Part shown: piece by piece, positions 16,307 through 23,951 of the stretch | Layout of the letters: each line of letters opens with the position of its first letter | Numbering within the stretch: the stretch's first letter is position 1 | Assembly: GCF_008642355.1 (NCBI RefSeq) | Contig: NZ_CP029193.1 | Location: 3,434,001 to 3,498,000, forward strand | Direction: 5' to 3' | DNA from: Streptomyces venezuelae | GTDB lineage: Bacteria; Actinomycetota; Actinomycetes; Streptomycetales; Streptomycetaceae | Length of the DNA: 64,000 nt | Notes under the pieces: generated by a model | Database searches by the model: none | Seen by the model: the letters and a program-made list of their open reading frames with translations, nothing else | What the model was told of the DNA's origin: nothing | Made by a program: the position numbers and the translations under genes

Positions 16307-17559
16307 CCGGCCCGGCTCCCCTCCTTGGCGGCCGACCGCATATCGAGCACGGCCTCGGCCCCGCCCTCCGCCGGATTGCCGAACCGCAGCCCGGCTCCGA
16401 GCACCCGCGCCTGCCCCTGCGCGATGGTCAGCCCGAGCCCGAGGCCCACGCCCTTCTCGCCGCACCCGCTCCGGAACCGCTGCGGCCCGCCGGACAGCAG
16501 GGACTCCGGAAAGCCGCTGCCGGAGTCCCGCACCCGCACCACCCCGCCGTCGACCTCGACCGTCACCGGCGCCGCCCCGTGCCGCAGCGCGTTGCTGACG
16601 AGGTTGGCGACGATCCGCTCCACGCGCCGCGGATCCGTCACCACCTCCACGTCCCGCACGACGGACACGGTCACGCCGTCCGCACCCGCGGCCCCGGCGG
16701 CAGCCGACCTGCGCACGAGCGCCGCCAGCCCGCACTCCTCGGCCGCGACCTGCTCCCCCGCGCCGTCGAGCCGCGCCACCTCGATGACGTCGTCGACGAG
16801 TTCCCGCAGCCGTCCCGCCGACTCCCGCACCAGCTCGGAGGGCCGTCCCGGCGGCAGCAGCCCGGCCGCCGTCACCATGCCCGCCACCGGCGTGCGCAGT
16901 TCGTGCGCGATGTTCGCCGTCACCTCGCGCTCGGCCTGCAACCGGGCGGCGAGCGCGTCGGCCATGGTGTTCACGGCGGACGCCAGCCGAGTGATCTCGT
17001 CGTTGCCGCGCAGCGGAAGCCGCGCCGTCAAGTCGCCCTCCGCGATGCGCTGCGCCGCCCCGGCCTTGGCCCTGAGCCGCCGCCCGAGCCGGGTGGCGAC
17101 GAGCAGTCCGGCGACACAGGCGAGCGCGGTCCCGAACCCGCCCGAGATCCACAGCACCCGGTCCAGGTCCCGTACGGTATCCGCCTCCCTGTCGTAGGGC
17201 CGCTTCAGCGCGATGACCTCCTTGCCGTACTTGGTGGCCGCCCAGAGCTGCGGAATGCGCCCGGTCCGGTCCAGGTAGACGCCCCACCGCCCGTTCGCCA
17301 CGGCCCCGGCGAGCGGCCCCGGCAGGTCGACGGGGTCGATGAGGGTACGGTCCCCGTCGACCCCGGCCGCGTGGTCCTGCACGGCGGTCTGCAGCCGGTC
17401 CCCGATCTGGCTGCGCGCGCCCGCGTACTGCGCTTCGACGGTGCGATGGTGGACGAGCAGCCCCATCACGACGGACACCAGCGCGGCCGTGCCCGCGATG
17501 GCGAGACCGATCTTGGTGCGAAGTCCCATGCCGTTCCCGCTCCCCGCGCCCTCAGACAT
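16288..17559 (-). CDS. Orphan sensor histidine kinase (HAMP-HisKA-HATPase)
   Basis: This 423-residue membrane kinase has a first helix at 16-36, an extracytoplasmic domain of about 95 residues, a second helix at about 136-156, and HAMP to 210. The H-box IAHELRTP has phospho-acceptor His219, the N-box is LVSNALRHG (about 320-328), and the G-boxes are DSGSGF and GVGLGLGLTIA. It starts 8 bases inside the end of an upstream lipoprotein gene, so the two are coupled. No response regulator lies nearby, which is unusual for a full-length class I kinase. The extracytoplasmic lipoprotein could modulate sensing, as CseA does for CseC in S. coelicolor. Confidence 0.87.
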   Translation of the reverse strand: MSEGAGSGNGMGLRTKIGLAIAGTAALVSVVMGLLVHHRTVEAQYAGARSQIGDRLQTAVQDHAAGVDGDRTLIDPVDLPGPLAGAVANGRWGVYLDRTGRIPQLWAATKYGKEVIALKRPYDREADTVRDLDRVLWISGGFGTALACVAGLLVATRLGRRLRAKAGAAQRIAEGDLTARLPLRGNDEITRLASAVNTMADALAARLQAEREVTANIAHELRTPVAGMVTAAGLLPPGRPSELVRESAGRLRELVDDVIEVARLDGAGEQVAAEECGLAALVRRSAAAGAAGADGVTVSVVRDVEVVTDPRRVERIVANLVSNALRHGAAPVTVEVDGGVVRVRDSGSGFPESLLSGGPQRFRSGCGEKGVGLGLGLTIAQGQARVLGAGLRFGNPAEGGAEAVLDMRSAAKEGSRAGYRSFS

Positions 17560-18022
17560 CCGGGATCGACAGCCGGATCCCCTGGAACTGCACGTTCACC
17601 GCCGCCGCGGGAAGGTCCTCCGGCTTCTTGGGCTCGACGGTCGCCCGCCGGTAGTACGCCATGCGCTCCTGCTGTTCGAGACCGCTGAGCGTCAGCGTCG
17701 CGTCGTACGGATCGTCGGCGCACCCGCGACCGCACCAGGGCCCGCCGAGCTTCCCGGTGGCCCGCGCGGTGGGCCCGCCCCAGTCCCGCCAGCTCAACTG
17801 CGAGACGACGACGTACTCGGTGAGCTGAGCCGACGTCGGCTGCTGCAGCGCGACCCCGGCCGCGTCCGCGATGTAGACGGGCCCGGCCACCCGCGAGGGC
17901 TGCAACGCGGGCCCCTCCACATGGAGCCCCCGAGGCTCGGCGACACACCCGCCCAGCGCCGGCACGACCAGGACGATCAGCACGACAGGCGATGCGACAG
18001 AAACCCTCAAAGGGGACAGCAT
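17552..18022 (-). CDS. Lipoprotein paired with a histidine kinase
   Basis: This 156-residue protein has a lipoprotein signal peptide: a short N-region, a hydrophobic core and lipobox PALGGC with the lipid-anchored Cys26. The mature domain has two close cysteines (PWCGRGCADD) that could form a disulphide, and no family I recognise. It overlaps the histidine kinase gene by 8 bases. A role as a sensor accessory on the outer face of the membrane is inferred from this coupling. It is downstream of a tRNA gene and a strong terminator. Confidence 0.75.
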   Translation of the reverse strand: MLSPLRVSVASPVVLIVLVVPALGGCVAEPRGLHVEGPALQPSRVAGPVYIADAAGVALQQPTSAQLTEYVVVSQLSWRDWGGPTARATGKLGGPWCGRGCADDPYDATLTLSGLEQQERMAYYRRATVEPKKPEDLPAAAVNVQFQGIRLSIPDV

Positions 18023-18079
18023 GCGTCAAATGTAACCGGGGAGACGCTCGTCACACGCGGATTGCGCGGGCAACGCAAA

Positions 18080-18112
18080 GATCCCGCCCAGTTCGAAGAA
18101 CTGGACGGGATC
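18080..18112 (-). terminator. Terminator downstream of tRNA-Ala
   Basis: On the minus strand, a 15-base stem with one G-T mismatch (GATCCCGTCCAGTTC / GAACTGGGCGGGATC), a TTC loop, then TTTG. It ends the tRNA transcript before the lipoprotein-kinase operon. Confidence 0.8.
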
Positions 18113-18122
18113 TCATGTGCAG

Positions 18123-18196
18123 TGGACCTGTGGGGATTTGAACCCCAGACCCCCTCGATGCGAACGAGGTGCGCTACCAGACTGCGCCACAGGCCC
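18123..18196 (-). tRNA. tRNA-Ala (anticodon CGC)
   Basis: This 74-base cloverleaf has a 7-bp acceptor GGGCCTG/CAGGTCC (one G-U), a D-arm GCGC...GCGC and an anticodon stem CCTCG/CGAGG with loop TTCGCAT. That gives anticodon CGC, reading GCG, a very common alanine codon here. The T-arm is CTGGGGTTCAAATCCCCAC. CCA is not encoded, as usual in Streptomyces. It lies 86 bases downstream of sepX on the same strand. Confidence 0.95.
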
Positions 18197-18282
18197 TTGC
18201 AACGAGTGAAACTCTAGCATCCCGATCGGGGTGCTTGGAAATCCGTTCCTGGCTGGTCAGCCCAGGGGGACCGCTCGGTCCC

Positions 18283-19494
18283 TCACTCGTTCGCCGCGCG
18301 CGGCCGGTCGCCGTCCTCGTACTGGTCGAAGAGCGGCGTGCGGCCGCGCTCGCGGGCCCGCCGCGCGGACGCCGCCCGGCGCTTGTCACTGCGGCCGCCC
18401 GCGGCGTCGGGACCGTCGGCCGCGTCGATGTCGCCGGGACCCGCCTCACGTTCGGCGGCGGGCGCGGCGGTCGGCTCCGCCGTGCTGGAGCGGGTCGCGC
18501 TCCACGCGTCGGGCGCGCCCAGGTCGACGCTGCCGGTGGCGCGCGGGGCGACCGGCGCGGTCACGTACGTCGGCAGCGGAACCGGGACCGGGTCCCAGCT
18601 GTCGCCGCGGCCGGGGCCGCGCTGCCGCTCGCGCTGCTGGTCGACCCACTCGGCGTGGTCGGTCTGCTCGACGAGAGCACGGCGGTCCGCGGCGAGCGCC
18701 GAGAGTCCGGTCTCCGTCCCGGACGCCGGGCCCTCGTCCGCCGCCTCGTCGGCCGTCGGCTCCGCGGGCCTGCGCCGGGGCTGCCGCTCACGCAGCCGCT
18801 GCGCCGCGACCTCGGCCCTGCGCCGGTCCATCGTGTACGTGAAGCGGCGCCGTTCCTGGCCGCGCAGGTAGACGATGTACGCGCTCAGAAGCACGGCGGG
18901 CACGGCGGGCGCCCACAGGAACGCGAGCCCACCGACCGCGGCGACGATCGTGCCGATGGTGAAGGCGAGGAAAAGGAGAACCGTCGTACGGCGGCGCCGG
19001 GCGAGCACCTTGGTGCGCCGGGCGCGTGCGGCGGCCTCGGCCGACGCGGCGCGCTGCGCGGGTGTCCCGCGGGACGGTGCGCCGGTCGCGGGCGCGGGTT
19101 CCCGCTTCCGCTGCCGTACGGGCTCCCGCTCATGCGCGGGCTCCCGCTCACGCAGGGGCGCGCGCTCGCGTTCGGGTTCTCGCGCGGGTTCTCGCTCCCG
19201 TTCGGGCCCGCACTCGGTCAGGGGCGCGACGAAGGACCGGACGTCCACCGAGCCGGTGATGCCGTCCGGGTCGTCGAGCGACTCCCCTTCCTCGGGCGAG
19301 CGCGCTTGCAGGTCCTTGGCGTATCGGCGCTCCATCCCCGCCCGTCCGGACAGCAGCCGGATGGCGGTGCTGAAGCGTTCCGTCGGACGGGCTTCGTTCA
19401 GCTCGTCCTGCCTACGGAGCCACATCGGCACCAAGTAGGCGGCCCAGGCCCCGACGATGACTGCGTAGATGAGGCCGCTGCTGCTCACGCTCAC
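18283..19494 (-). CDS. sepX: SepX/GlpR: actinobacterial divisome membrane protein
   Basis: This 403-residue protein starts with a membrane helix (SGLIYAVIVGAWAAYLVPMW), followed by RRQDELNEARPTERFSTAMRLL-type sequence (here TERFSTAIRLLSGR). An Arg/Glu/Pro repeat linker follows, then two more helices around residues 190-235 and a charged Pro-rich tail. This matches SepX of Streptomyces, the homologue of GlpR, the membrane receptor of the gephyrin-like Glp in Corynebacterium. The rimJ - moaB - moaC - glp - galU run just upstream is the conserved setting. The GTG at 19494 is chosen; neither it nor the ATG at 19521 has a clear ribosome site, so a leaderless mRNA is possible. Confidence 0.82.
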   Translation of the reverse strand: MSVSSSGLIYAVIVGAWAAYLVPMWLRRQDELNEARPTERFSTAIRLLSGRAGMERRYAKDLQARSPEEGESLDDPDGITGSVDVRSFVAPLTECGPEREREPAREPERERAPLREREPAHEREPVRQRKREPAPATGAPSRGTPAQRAASAEAAARARRTKVLARRRRTTVLLFLAFTIGTIVAAVGGLAFLWAPAVPAVLLSAYIVYLRGQERRRFTYTMDRRRAEVAAQRLRERQPRRRPAEPTADEAADEGPASGTETGLSALAADRRALVEQTDHAEWVDQQRERQRGPGRGDSWDPVPVPLPTYVTAPVAPRATGSVDLGAPDAWSATRSSTAEPTAAPAAEREAGPGDIDAADGPDAAGGRSDKRRAASARRARERGRTPLFDQYEDGDRPRAANE

Positions 19495-19735
19495 ACGGTA
19501 GAGGGGTTTGTGTGAGGCCATCTGCCAATTGCGCCGGTGTGTCGCACGATCTGGCTGATATCTCGAACTTTTTTTGTGACTGGTGCGATCAACGGGCCAC
19601 CGGGAGCGGGGAATTAATGCCTGAGACAAGTCTCATACGCGTCTCAGACGGCCGTTCGGAGTTCAATTTCGAACACTTATTTCATTTACCGGGGTCGAGA
19701 ACCGGCCGGGGCGGTGCACAGGTCCGGACCAGCTC
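19495..19735 (-). promoter_or_regulatory. AT-rich sepX upstream region with GTCTCA half-sites
   Basis: 241 bases between rimJ and sepX, clearly lower in GC than the flanks (TTTTTTTG, GGAATTAATG, ACTTATTTCATTTA). It holds TGAGAC at 19622-19627, GTCTCA at 19630-19635 and GTCTCA at 19641-19646: a perfect inverted pair with a 2-base gap plus a direct copy 11 bp on. This suggests that sepX has its own promoter and operator besides read-through from the galU operon. Confidence 0.5.
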
Positions 19736-20359
19736 CTACGCCGTCTTGCGAGGTCGTGCCTCGTGCCAGCGGCGCAGCAGACCTTCCGGAACCTCTTCGG
19801 TCGTGAGCGCGAAGACGAGGTGATCGCGCCACGCTCCGTCAATGTGCAGATACCGCGGGCGAAGTCCCTCCTCGCGGAATCCGAGTTTCTCCACGACCCG
19901 TCGGCTCGGTGTGTTCTCGGGGCGAATGCAGACCTCGATACGGTGCAGCCCGACCGAGCGGAAGCAGTGGTCGACGGCGAGCGCGACGGCGGTCGGCATG
20001 ACCCCGCGGCCCGCGACGGACCGGTCGACCCAGTAGCCGACGTGGCCCGAGCACATCGAGCCCCAGGTGATCCCGGCGACGGTCAGCTGGCCGACGAGGC
20101 GGCCCTGGTACTCGATGACGAAGGGCAGCATCCGGCCCGCGTTGGCCTCGGCGCGCAGGTGACGGACCATCTGCCGGTAGGTGGGACGGTGCACGATCGG
20201 GCCGGTCGGGGTGGGCGGCGGGATCGTGGCCTCCCAGGGGCGCAGCCAGTCCCGGTTGCGCCGGTTGACCTCGCGCCAGGCCCGCTGGTCACGCATCTTT
20301 ATGGGACGGAGGGCGATGTCGCCGTCCGTCAGCTCGACGGGCCAGGAGGAGCCGTTCAG
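19736..20359 (-). CDS. rimJ: RimJ-like GNAT acetyltransferase (probable CTG start)
   Basis: The frame encodes a GNAT protein of the RimJ/RimL group: a DIALRPIKMRDQRAW opening strand, an acetyl-CoA loop VAGRGVMPTAVAL and a late EKLGFREEGLRPRYLHIDGAWRDH-type motif. The only in-frame ATG (20296) would remove the first beta-strand that homologues keep. No ATG, GTG or TTG exists upstream in frame, but CTG at 20359 lies 6 bases after a run of six Gs and overlaps the moaB stop. A CTG start giving 207 residues is therefore proposed. The gene order galU-glp-moaC-moaB-rimJ-sepX parallels the mycobacterial galU-moeA1-rimJ-Rv0996 cluster. Confidence 0.78.
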   Translation of the reverse strand: MNGSSWPVELTDGDIALRPIKMRDQRAWREVNRRNRDWLRPWEATIPPPTPTGPIVHRPTYRQMVRHLRAEANAGRMLPFVIEYQGRLVGQLTVAGITWGSMCSGHVGYWVDRSVAGRGVMPTAVALAVDHCFRSVGLHRIEVCIRPENTPSRRVVEKLGFREEGLRPRYLHIDGAWRDHLVFALTTEEVPEGLLRRWHEARPRKTA

Positions 20360-21000
20360 CTCGCACCCCCCGGCGGACCGGGATGGTCGCCGCCGCGCAA
20401 CTGGTCGACGGCGTGCCGCAGCAGCGGCTCCAGGACGGCGAGGCCGTCGCGTACGCCTCCGGTGGAGCCGGGCAGGTTCACGATGAGCGTCCGGCCCGCG
20501 ACGCCCGCGAGCCCCCGCGAGAGCACGGCCGTGGGGACCTTCTCCCTGCCGTACGCCCGGATCGCCTCGCCGATGCCCGGCACCTCGTGGTCGATGACGC
20601 GGCGAGTGGCCTCGGGGGTGCGGTCGGTGGGCGAGATGCCGGTGCCGCCGGTGGTCAGGATGACGTCGTAGCCGGCCTCGGCGCCCGCGCGCAGGGCCTC
20701 TTCGACGGGGTCGCCGTCGGGGACGACCCGCGGTCCGTCGACGGCGAAGCCGAGGGCGGTGAGCCCCTCGACGAGGATCGGTCCGCCCCGGTCGGCGTAG
20801 ACACCCGCGGCGGCACGGTTCGACGCGGTCACGACGAGCGCGCTGTACGGCGCGAGCAGGGCACCGCCCACCGCGGTGTCCGGTGCCGTCTGCCGCGGCG
20901 CCTCGCCCGGCTCCCGGCCCGCCTGCGATGCCGCGTCGTGCTCCACGCGTGCGTGCCCGTGCGGTGCGTCGGACCGGTCCCCGGTGTCACCCGCGCTCAC
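20356..21000 (-). CDS. moaB: MoaB/Mog-family molybdopterin protein
   Basis: This 214-residue protein has a disordered head of about 47 residues, then the MoaB/MogA fold: ALVVTASNRAAAG, the GYDVILTTGGTGISPTDRTPEA loop (TTGGTG is the hallmark) and NLPGS near residue 190. It would adenylylate molybdopterin before metal insertion. The GTG start overlaps the moaC stop (GTGA), so it is translationally coupled; its own stop overlaps the proposed rimJ start. The long N-terminal extension is not part of the enzymatic fold. Confidence 0.87.
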   Translation of the reverse strand: MSAGDTGDRSDAPHGHARVEHDAASQAGREPGEAPRQTAPDTAVGGALLAPYSALVVTASNRAAAGVYADRGGPILVEGLTALGFAVDGPRVVPDGDPVEEALRAGAEAGYDVILTTGGTGISPTDRTPEATRRVIDHEVPGIGEAIRAYGREKVPTAVLSRGLAGVAGRTLIVNLPGSTGGVRDGLAVLEPLLRHAVDQLRGGDHPGPPGGAS

Positions 21001-21521
21001 GCCCCGGCTCCTTCCCTGTTCCACGTCCCCGACTTGCCGCCGGTCTTCTCCTCGACCCGGACGTCCGTGATGACGGCGCCCTTGTCGACGGCCTTCACCA
21101 TGTCGACCACCGTGAGGGCGGCGACGCTGACGGCGGTGAGGGCCTCCATCTCGACGCCCGTGCGGTCGGTCGTCTTCACGGTGGCGAGGATCTCCACGGC
21201 GTCGTCGGCCACGGAGAGGTCGAGCTTCACTCCGGAGACGGCCAGCGGGTGGCAGAGCGGGATCAGGTCAGGGGTGCGCTTGGCCCCCATGATCCCCGCG
21301 ATCCGCGCGGTCGCCAGGGCGTCCCCCTTGGGCACGCCCTCGCCGCGCAGCAGCTCGATCACGCGCGGCGAGACCAGGACGCGGCCGCTGGCGCGGGCGG
21401 TGCGGGCCGTGACGTCCTTGGCGGACACGTCGACCATGCGGGCGGCGCCCGCCTCGTCGATGTGGGTCAGTCGCTGCTGCTCAGGGGCTCCGGGGGTGTT
21501 CCCCCGGGAAATCGCGGTCAT
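20997..21521 (-). CDS. moaC: Cyclic pyranopterin monophosphate synthase
   Basis: This 174-residue MoaC makes cyclic pyranopterin monophosphate in molybdenum cofactor biosynthesis, working after MoaA. Motifs seen: THIDEAGAARMVDVSAKDVT, GIMGAKRTPDLIPLCHPL (the active-site CHP segment) and TDRTGVEMEALTAVSVAALTVVDMVK in part. The ATG at 21521, with GGGAG upstream, is preferred to the GTG at 21584, whose extension is not family-like. It overlaps moaB by 4 bases. No moaA is present in this window. Confidence 0.9.
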   Translation of the reverse strand: MTAISRGNTPGAPEQQRLTHIDEAGAARMVDVSAKDVTARTARASGRVLVSPRVIELLRGEGVPKGDALATARIAGIMGAKRTPDLIPLCHPLAVSGVKLDLSVADDAVEILATVKTTDRTGVEMEALTAVSVAALTVVDMVKAVDKGAVITDVRVEEKTGGKSGTWNREGAGA

Positions 21522-21605
21522 GTGCTTGGCGCTCCCGGTCCGGGCCCCGCGCGGTGCGGCGCGCGGGCCTGTTGTGCGCGACACGGTACCGCGCGGGTGG
21601 CCTTC

Positions 21606-22952
21606 TCAGCCGAGCAGGACCACTTCGACCTCGGCGGCGGGCTCCACCGACGTGGTGTCCTCGGGGATGACGATCAGCGCGTTCGCGTGCGCGAGAGCGG
21701 CGATCAGGTGTGAGCCCGACCCGCCGACGGGTGTCACGCGGCCCGCCTCGGCGTCGTACTTCCCGCGGAGGAACTGGCGGCGTCCCTCGGGAGAGGACAG
21801 GGCCTTGTCGGAGAGGAGCTCCGCGCGCGTGGTGGTCCTGTGCACCTCGGGCAGGCCCATGAGGGTGCGGATCGCGGGGCGCACGAAGAGCTCGAAGGAG
21901 ACGTACGAGGAGACCGGGTTGCCCGGCAGTGCGAGCAGCGGTGTGTGGTCGGGGCCGATGGAGCCAAAGCCCTGGGGCTTGCCCGGCTGCATGGCGATCT
22001 TGCGGAACTCGACGCCGCTGCCCGCCCCGATGCCGTCCTCGTCGTCGGGGTCACCGATCGCGGAGAGGGCCTCCTTCACGACGTCGTACGCCCCCACGCT
22101 GACGCCGCCCGTGGTGACGATGAGGTCGGCGCGGATCAGCTGGTCCTCGATGGTGGAGCGCAGCGTCTCGGCGTCGTCGGCGACGGCGCCCACGCGGTAG
22201 GCGATGGCTCCGGCGTCGCGGGCCGCGGCGGTGAGGGCGAAGCTGTTGGAGTCGTAGATCTGGCCGTCCGCCAACTGTTCGCCCGGCTGGATCAGTTCAC
22301 TGCCGGTGGACATGACGACCACGCGCGGGCGGGGGCGCACCTTCACCGTCCCGCGGCCGATCGCGGCGAGGAGGGCGATCTGCGGGGGGCCGAGGACGGC
22401 GCCCGCGGCCAGGGCGCGGTCGCCCGCCTGGACGTCGCTGCCGCGGGCCCGCACGTGCGCGCGTGCCGCGGCGGGGCGGTGCACGCGGACCTCGCCGGAC
22501 GCGCCCTCGGGGGCGGCGCTGTGGGCTCGCATTCCGGAGACGGGGCCCTCGCCGAGGCCTCCGTCGGTCCACTCCACGGGGACGACGGCCTCGGCGCCGG
22601 GCGGCAGTGGGGCGCCGGTCATGATGCGGGCGGCCTGGCCGGGGCCGACGGTGGGCTGCGCGCCCGCGCCCGCGGCCACGTCGCCGACGACCGTGAGGAC
22701 GGCGGGGAACTCCTCGCTCGCGCCCGCGACGTCGGCGACCCGCACCGCGTACCCGTCCATGGAGCTGTTGTCGAAGGGCGGCAGCGAGACGGGCACCGTC
22801 ACGTCCTCGACCAGGACGCAGCCCTGCGCGTCCAGGAGTTGGAGCTCGATGGGTTCGAGCGGGCGGACGGCTTCGAGGATGTCGTCCAGATGCTCTTCCA
22901 CCGACCAGAACGCGTTCTGGCCGGTGGGCGGTGTCGTCGTGCTGCTGCTCAA
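21606..22952 (-). CDS. glp: MoeA/gephyrin-like protein, probably the divisome partner Glp
   Basis: This 448-residue protein has complete MoeA domain order: N-terminal arm (DDILEAVRPL), DNSSMDGYAV, RIMTGAPLPPGA, the MoCF-binding core with STGSELIQPGE and TTGGVSVGAYD, GNPVSSYV, then the C-terminal MoeA_C barrel. It is between galU and moaC/moaB/rimJ/sepX. In Corynebacterium the paralogue in this locus is Glp, which binds FtsZ and the SepX homologue GlpR, so a division role is likely alongside or instead of molybdenum insertion. The start is TTG at 22952, 9 bases after GAGGAG located inside the end of galU, giving a 4-base gap between genes. Confidence 0.82.
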   Translation of the reverse strand: MSSSTTTPPTGQNAFWSVEEHLDDILEAVRPLEPIELQLLDAQGCVLVEDVTVPVSLPPFDNSSMDGYAVRVADVAGASEEFPAVLTVVGDVAAGAGAQPTVGPGQAARIMTGAPLPPGAEAVVPVEWTDGGLGEGPVSGMRAHSAAPEGASGEVRVHRPAAARAHVRARGSDVQAGDRALAAGAVLGPPQIALLAAIGRGTVKVRPRPRVVVMSTGSELIQPGEQLADGQIYDSNSFALTAAARDAGAIAYRVGAVADDAETLRSTIEDQLIRADLIVTTGGVSVGAYDVVKEALSAIGDPDDEDGIGAGSGVEFRKIAMQPGKPQGFGSIGPDHTPLLALPGNPVSSYVSFELFVRPAIRTLMGLPEVHRTTTRAELLSDKALSSPEGRRQFLRGKYDAEAGRVTPVGGSGSHLIAALAHANALIVIPEDTTSVEPAAEVEVVLLG

Positions 22953-22956
22953 AGTG

Positions 22957-23868
22957 CTACATCTCCTCGGTGACGTAACTGCGAAGCCAGGACTGGAAGT
23001 CCGGTCCCAGATCTTCACGTTCGCACGCGAGTCTGACAATGGCACGCAGATAGTCGCCGCGGTCGCCGGTGTCATAGCGGCGGCCCTTGAAGACGACGCC
23101 GTGGACCGGGCCGCCGATCTTCTCGTCCGCCGCGAGCTGCTGCAGGGCGTCGGTGAGCTGGATCTCGCCGCCGCGGCCCGGCTCGGTCGTGCGCAGTACG
23201 CCGAAGACGGCGGGGTCGAGTACGTAGCGCCCGATGATCGCGTAGTTCGACGGGGCGTCGGCGGCGTCGGGCTTCTCGACCAGGTCGGTGACCTTGACGA
23301 CGTCGCCGTCCTCGGTGCCGTCGACGGCGGCGCAGCCGTAGAGGTGGATCTGCTCGGGGGCCACCTCCATGAGGGCGATGACGCTGCCGCCGTGCCTCTC
23401 CTGGACCTCGACCATGCGGGCGAGCAGGGGGTCGCGCGGGTCGATCAGGTCGTCGCCGAGGAGCACGGCGAACGGCTCGTTGCCGACGTGCGGAGCGGCG
23501 CACAGGACGGCGTGACCGAGCCCCCTGGGGTCGCCCTGGCGGACGTAGTGCATCGTCGCGAGGTCGCTGGACTCCTGGACCTTGGCGAGTCGCGCCTCGT
23601 CGCCCTTCTTCAGGAGGGCCGACTCCAGTTCGTAGTTGCGGTCGAAGTGGTCCTCCAGCGGGCGCTTGTTGCGACCCGTGATCATGAGGACGTCGTCGAG
23701 ACCCGCGGACACGGCCTCCTCGACCACGTACTGGATCGCCGGCTTGTCGACGACCGGCAGCATCTCCTTGGGCGTGGCCTTGGTGGCCGGCAGGAAGCGC
23801 GTGCCGAGACCTGCGGCGGGGATGACCGCCTTGGTGATCCGGCCGTGGGGGGGCTGAGACTCAGTCAT
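22957..23868 (-). CDS. galU: UTP-glucose-1-phosphate uridylyltransferase
   Basis: This 303-residue GalU makes UDP-glucose for cell-wall glycopolymers and trehalose synthesis. The nucleotide-binding opening KAVIPAAGLGTRFLPATKA, the DKPAIQYVVEEA segment, LGDD in the active site and VEKPDAADAPSNYAIIGRY are all standard. The ATG at 23868 (MTESQPP) is chosen for family length; a 20-codon upstream extension is unlikely. It is the first gene of the galU-glp-moaC-moaB-rimJ-sepX operon, divergent from the 5-formyl-THF cyclo-ligase gene with an 83-base shared promoter region. Confidence 0.93.
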   Translation of the reverse strand: MTESQPPHGRITKAVIPAAGLGTRFLPATKATPKEMLPVVDKPAIQYVVEEAVSAGLDDVLMITGRNKRPLEDHFDRNYELESALLKKGDEARLAKVQESSDLATMHYVRQGDPRGLGHAVLCAAPHVGNEPFAVLLGDDLIDPRDPLLARMVEVQERHGGSVIALMEVAPEQIHLYGCAAVDGTEDGDVVKVTDLVEKPDAADAPSNYAIIGRYVLDPAVFGVLRTTEPGRGGEIQLTDALQQLAADEKIGGPVHGVVFKGRRYDTGDRGDYLRAIVRLACEREDLGPDFQSWLRSYVTEEM

Positions 23869-23951
23869 GCCGTCACCATATCCGGTGCGTATGTGTGGAA
23901 TCTGTGGGTCCGGATTATTCGTCGGCATTGCGCCGACCAGGAAGGAATTGC

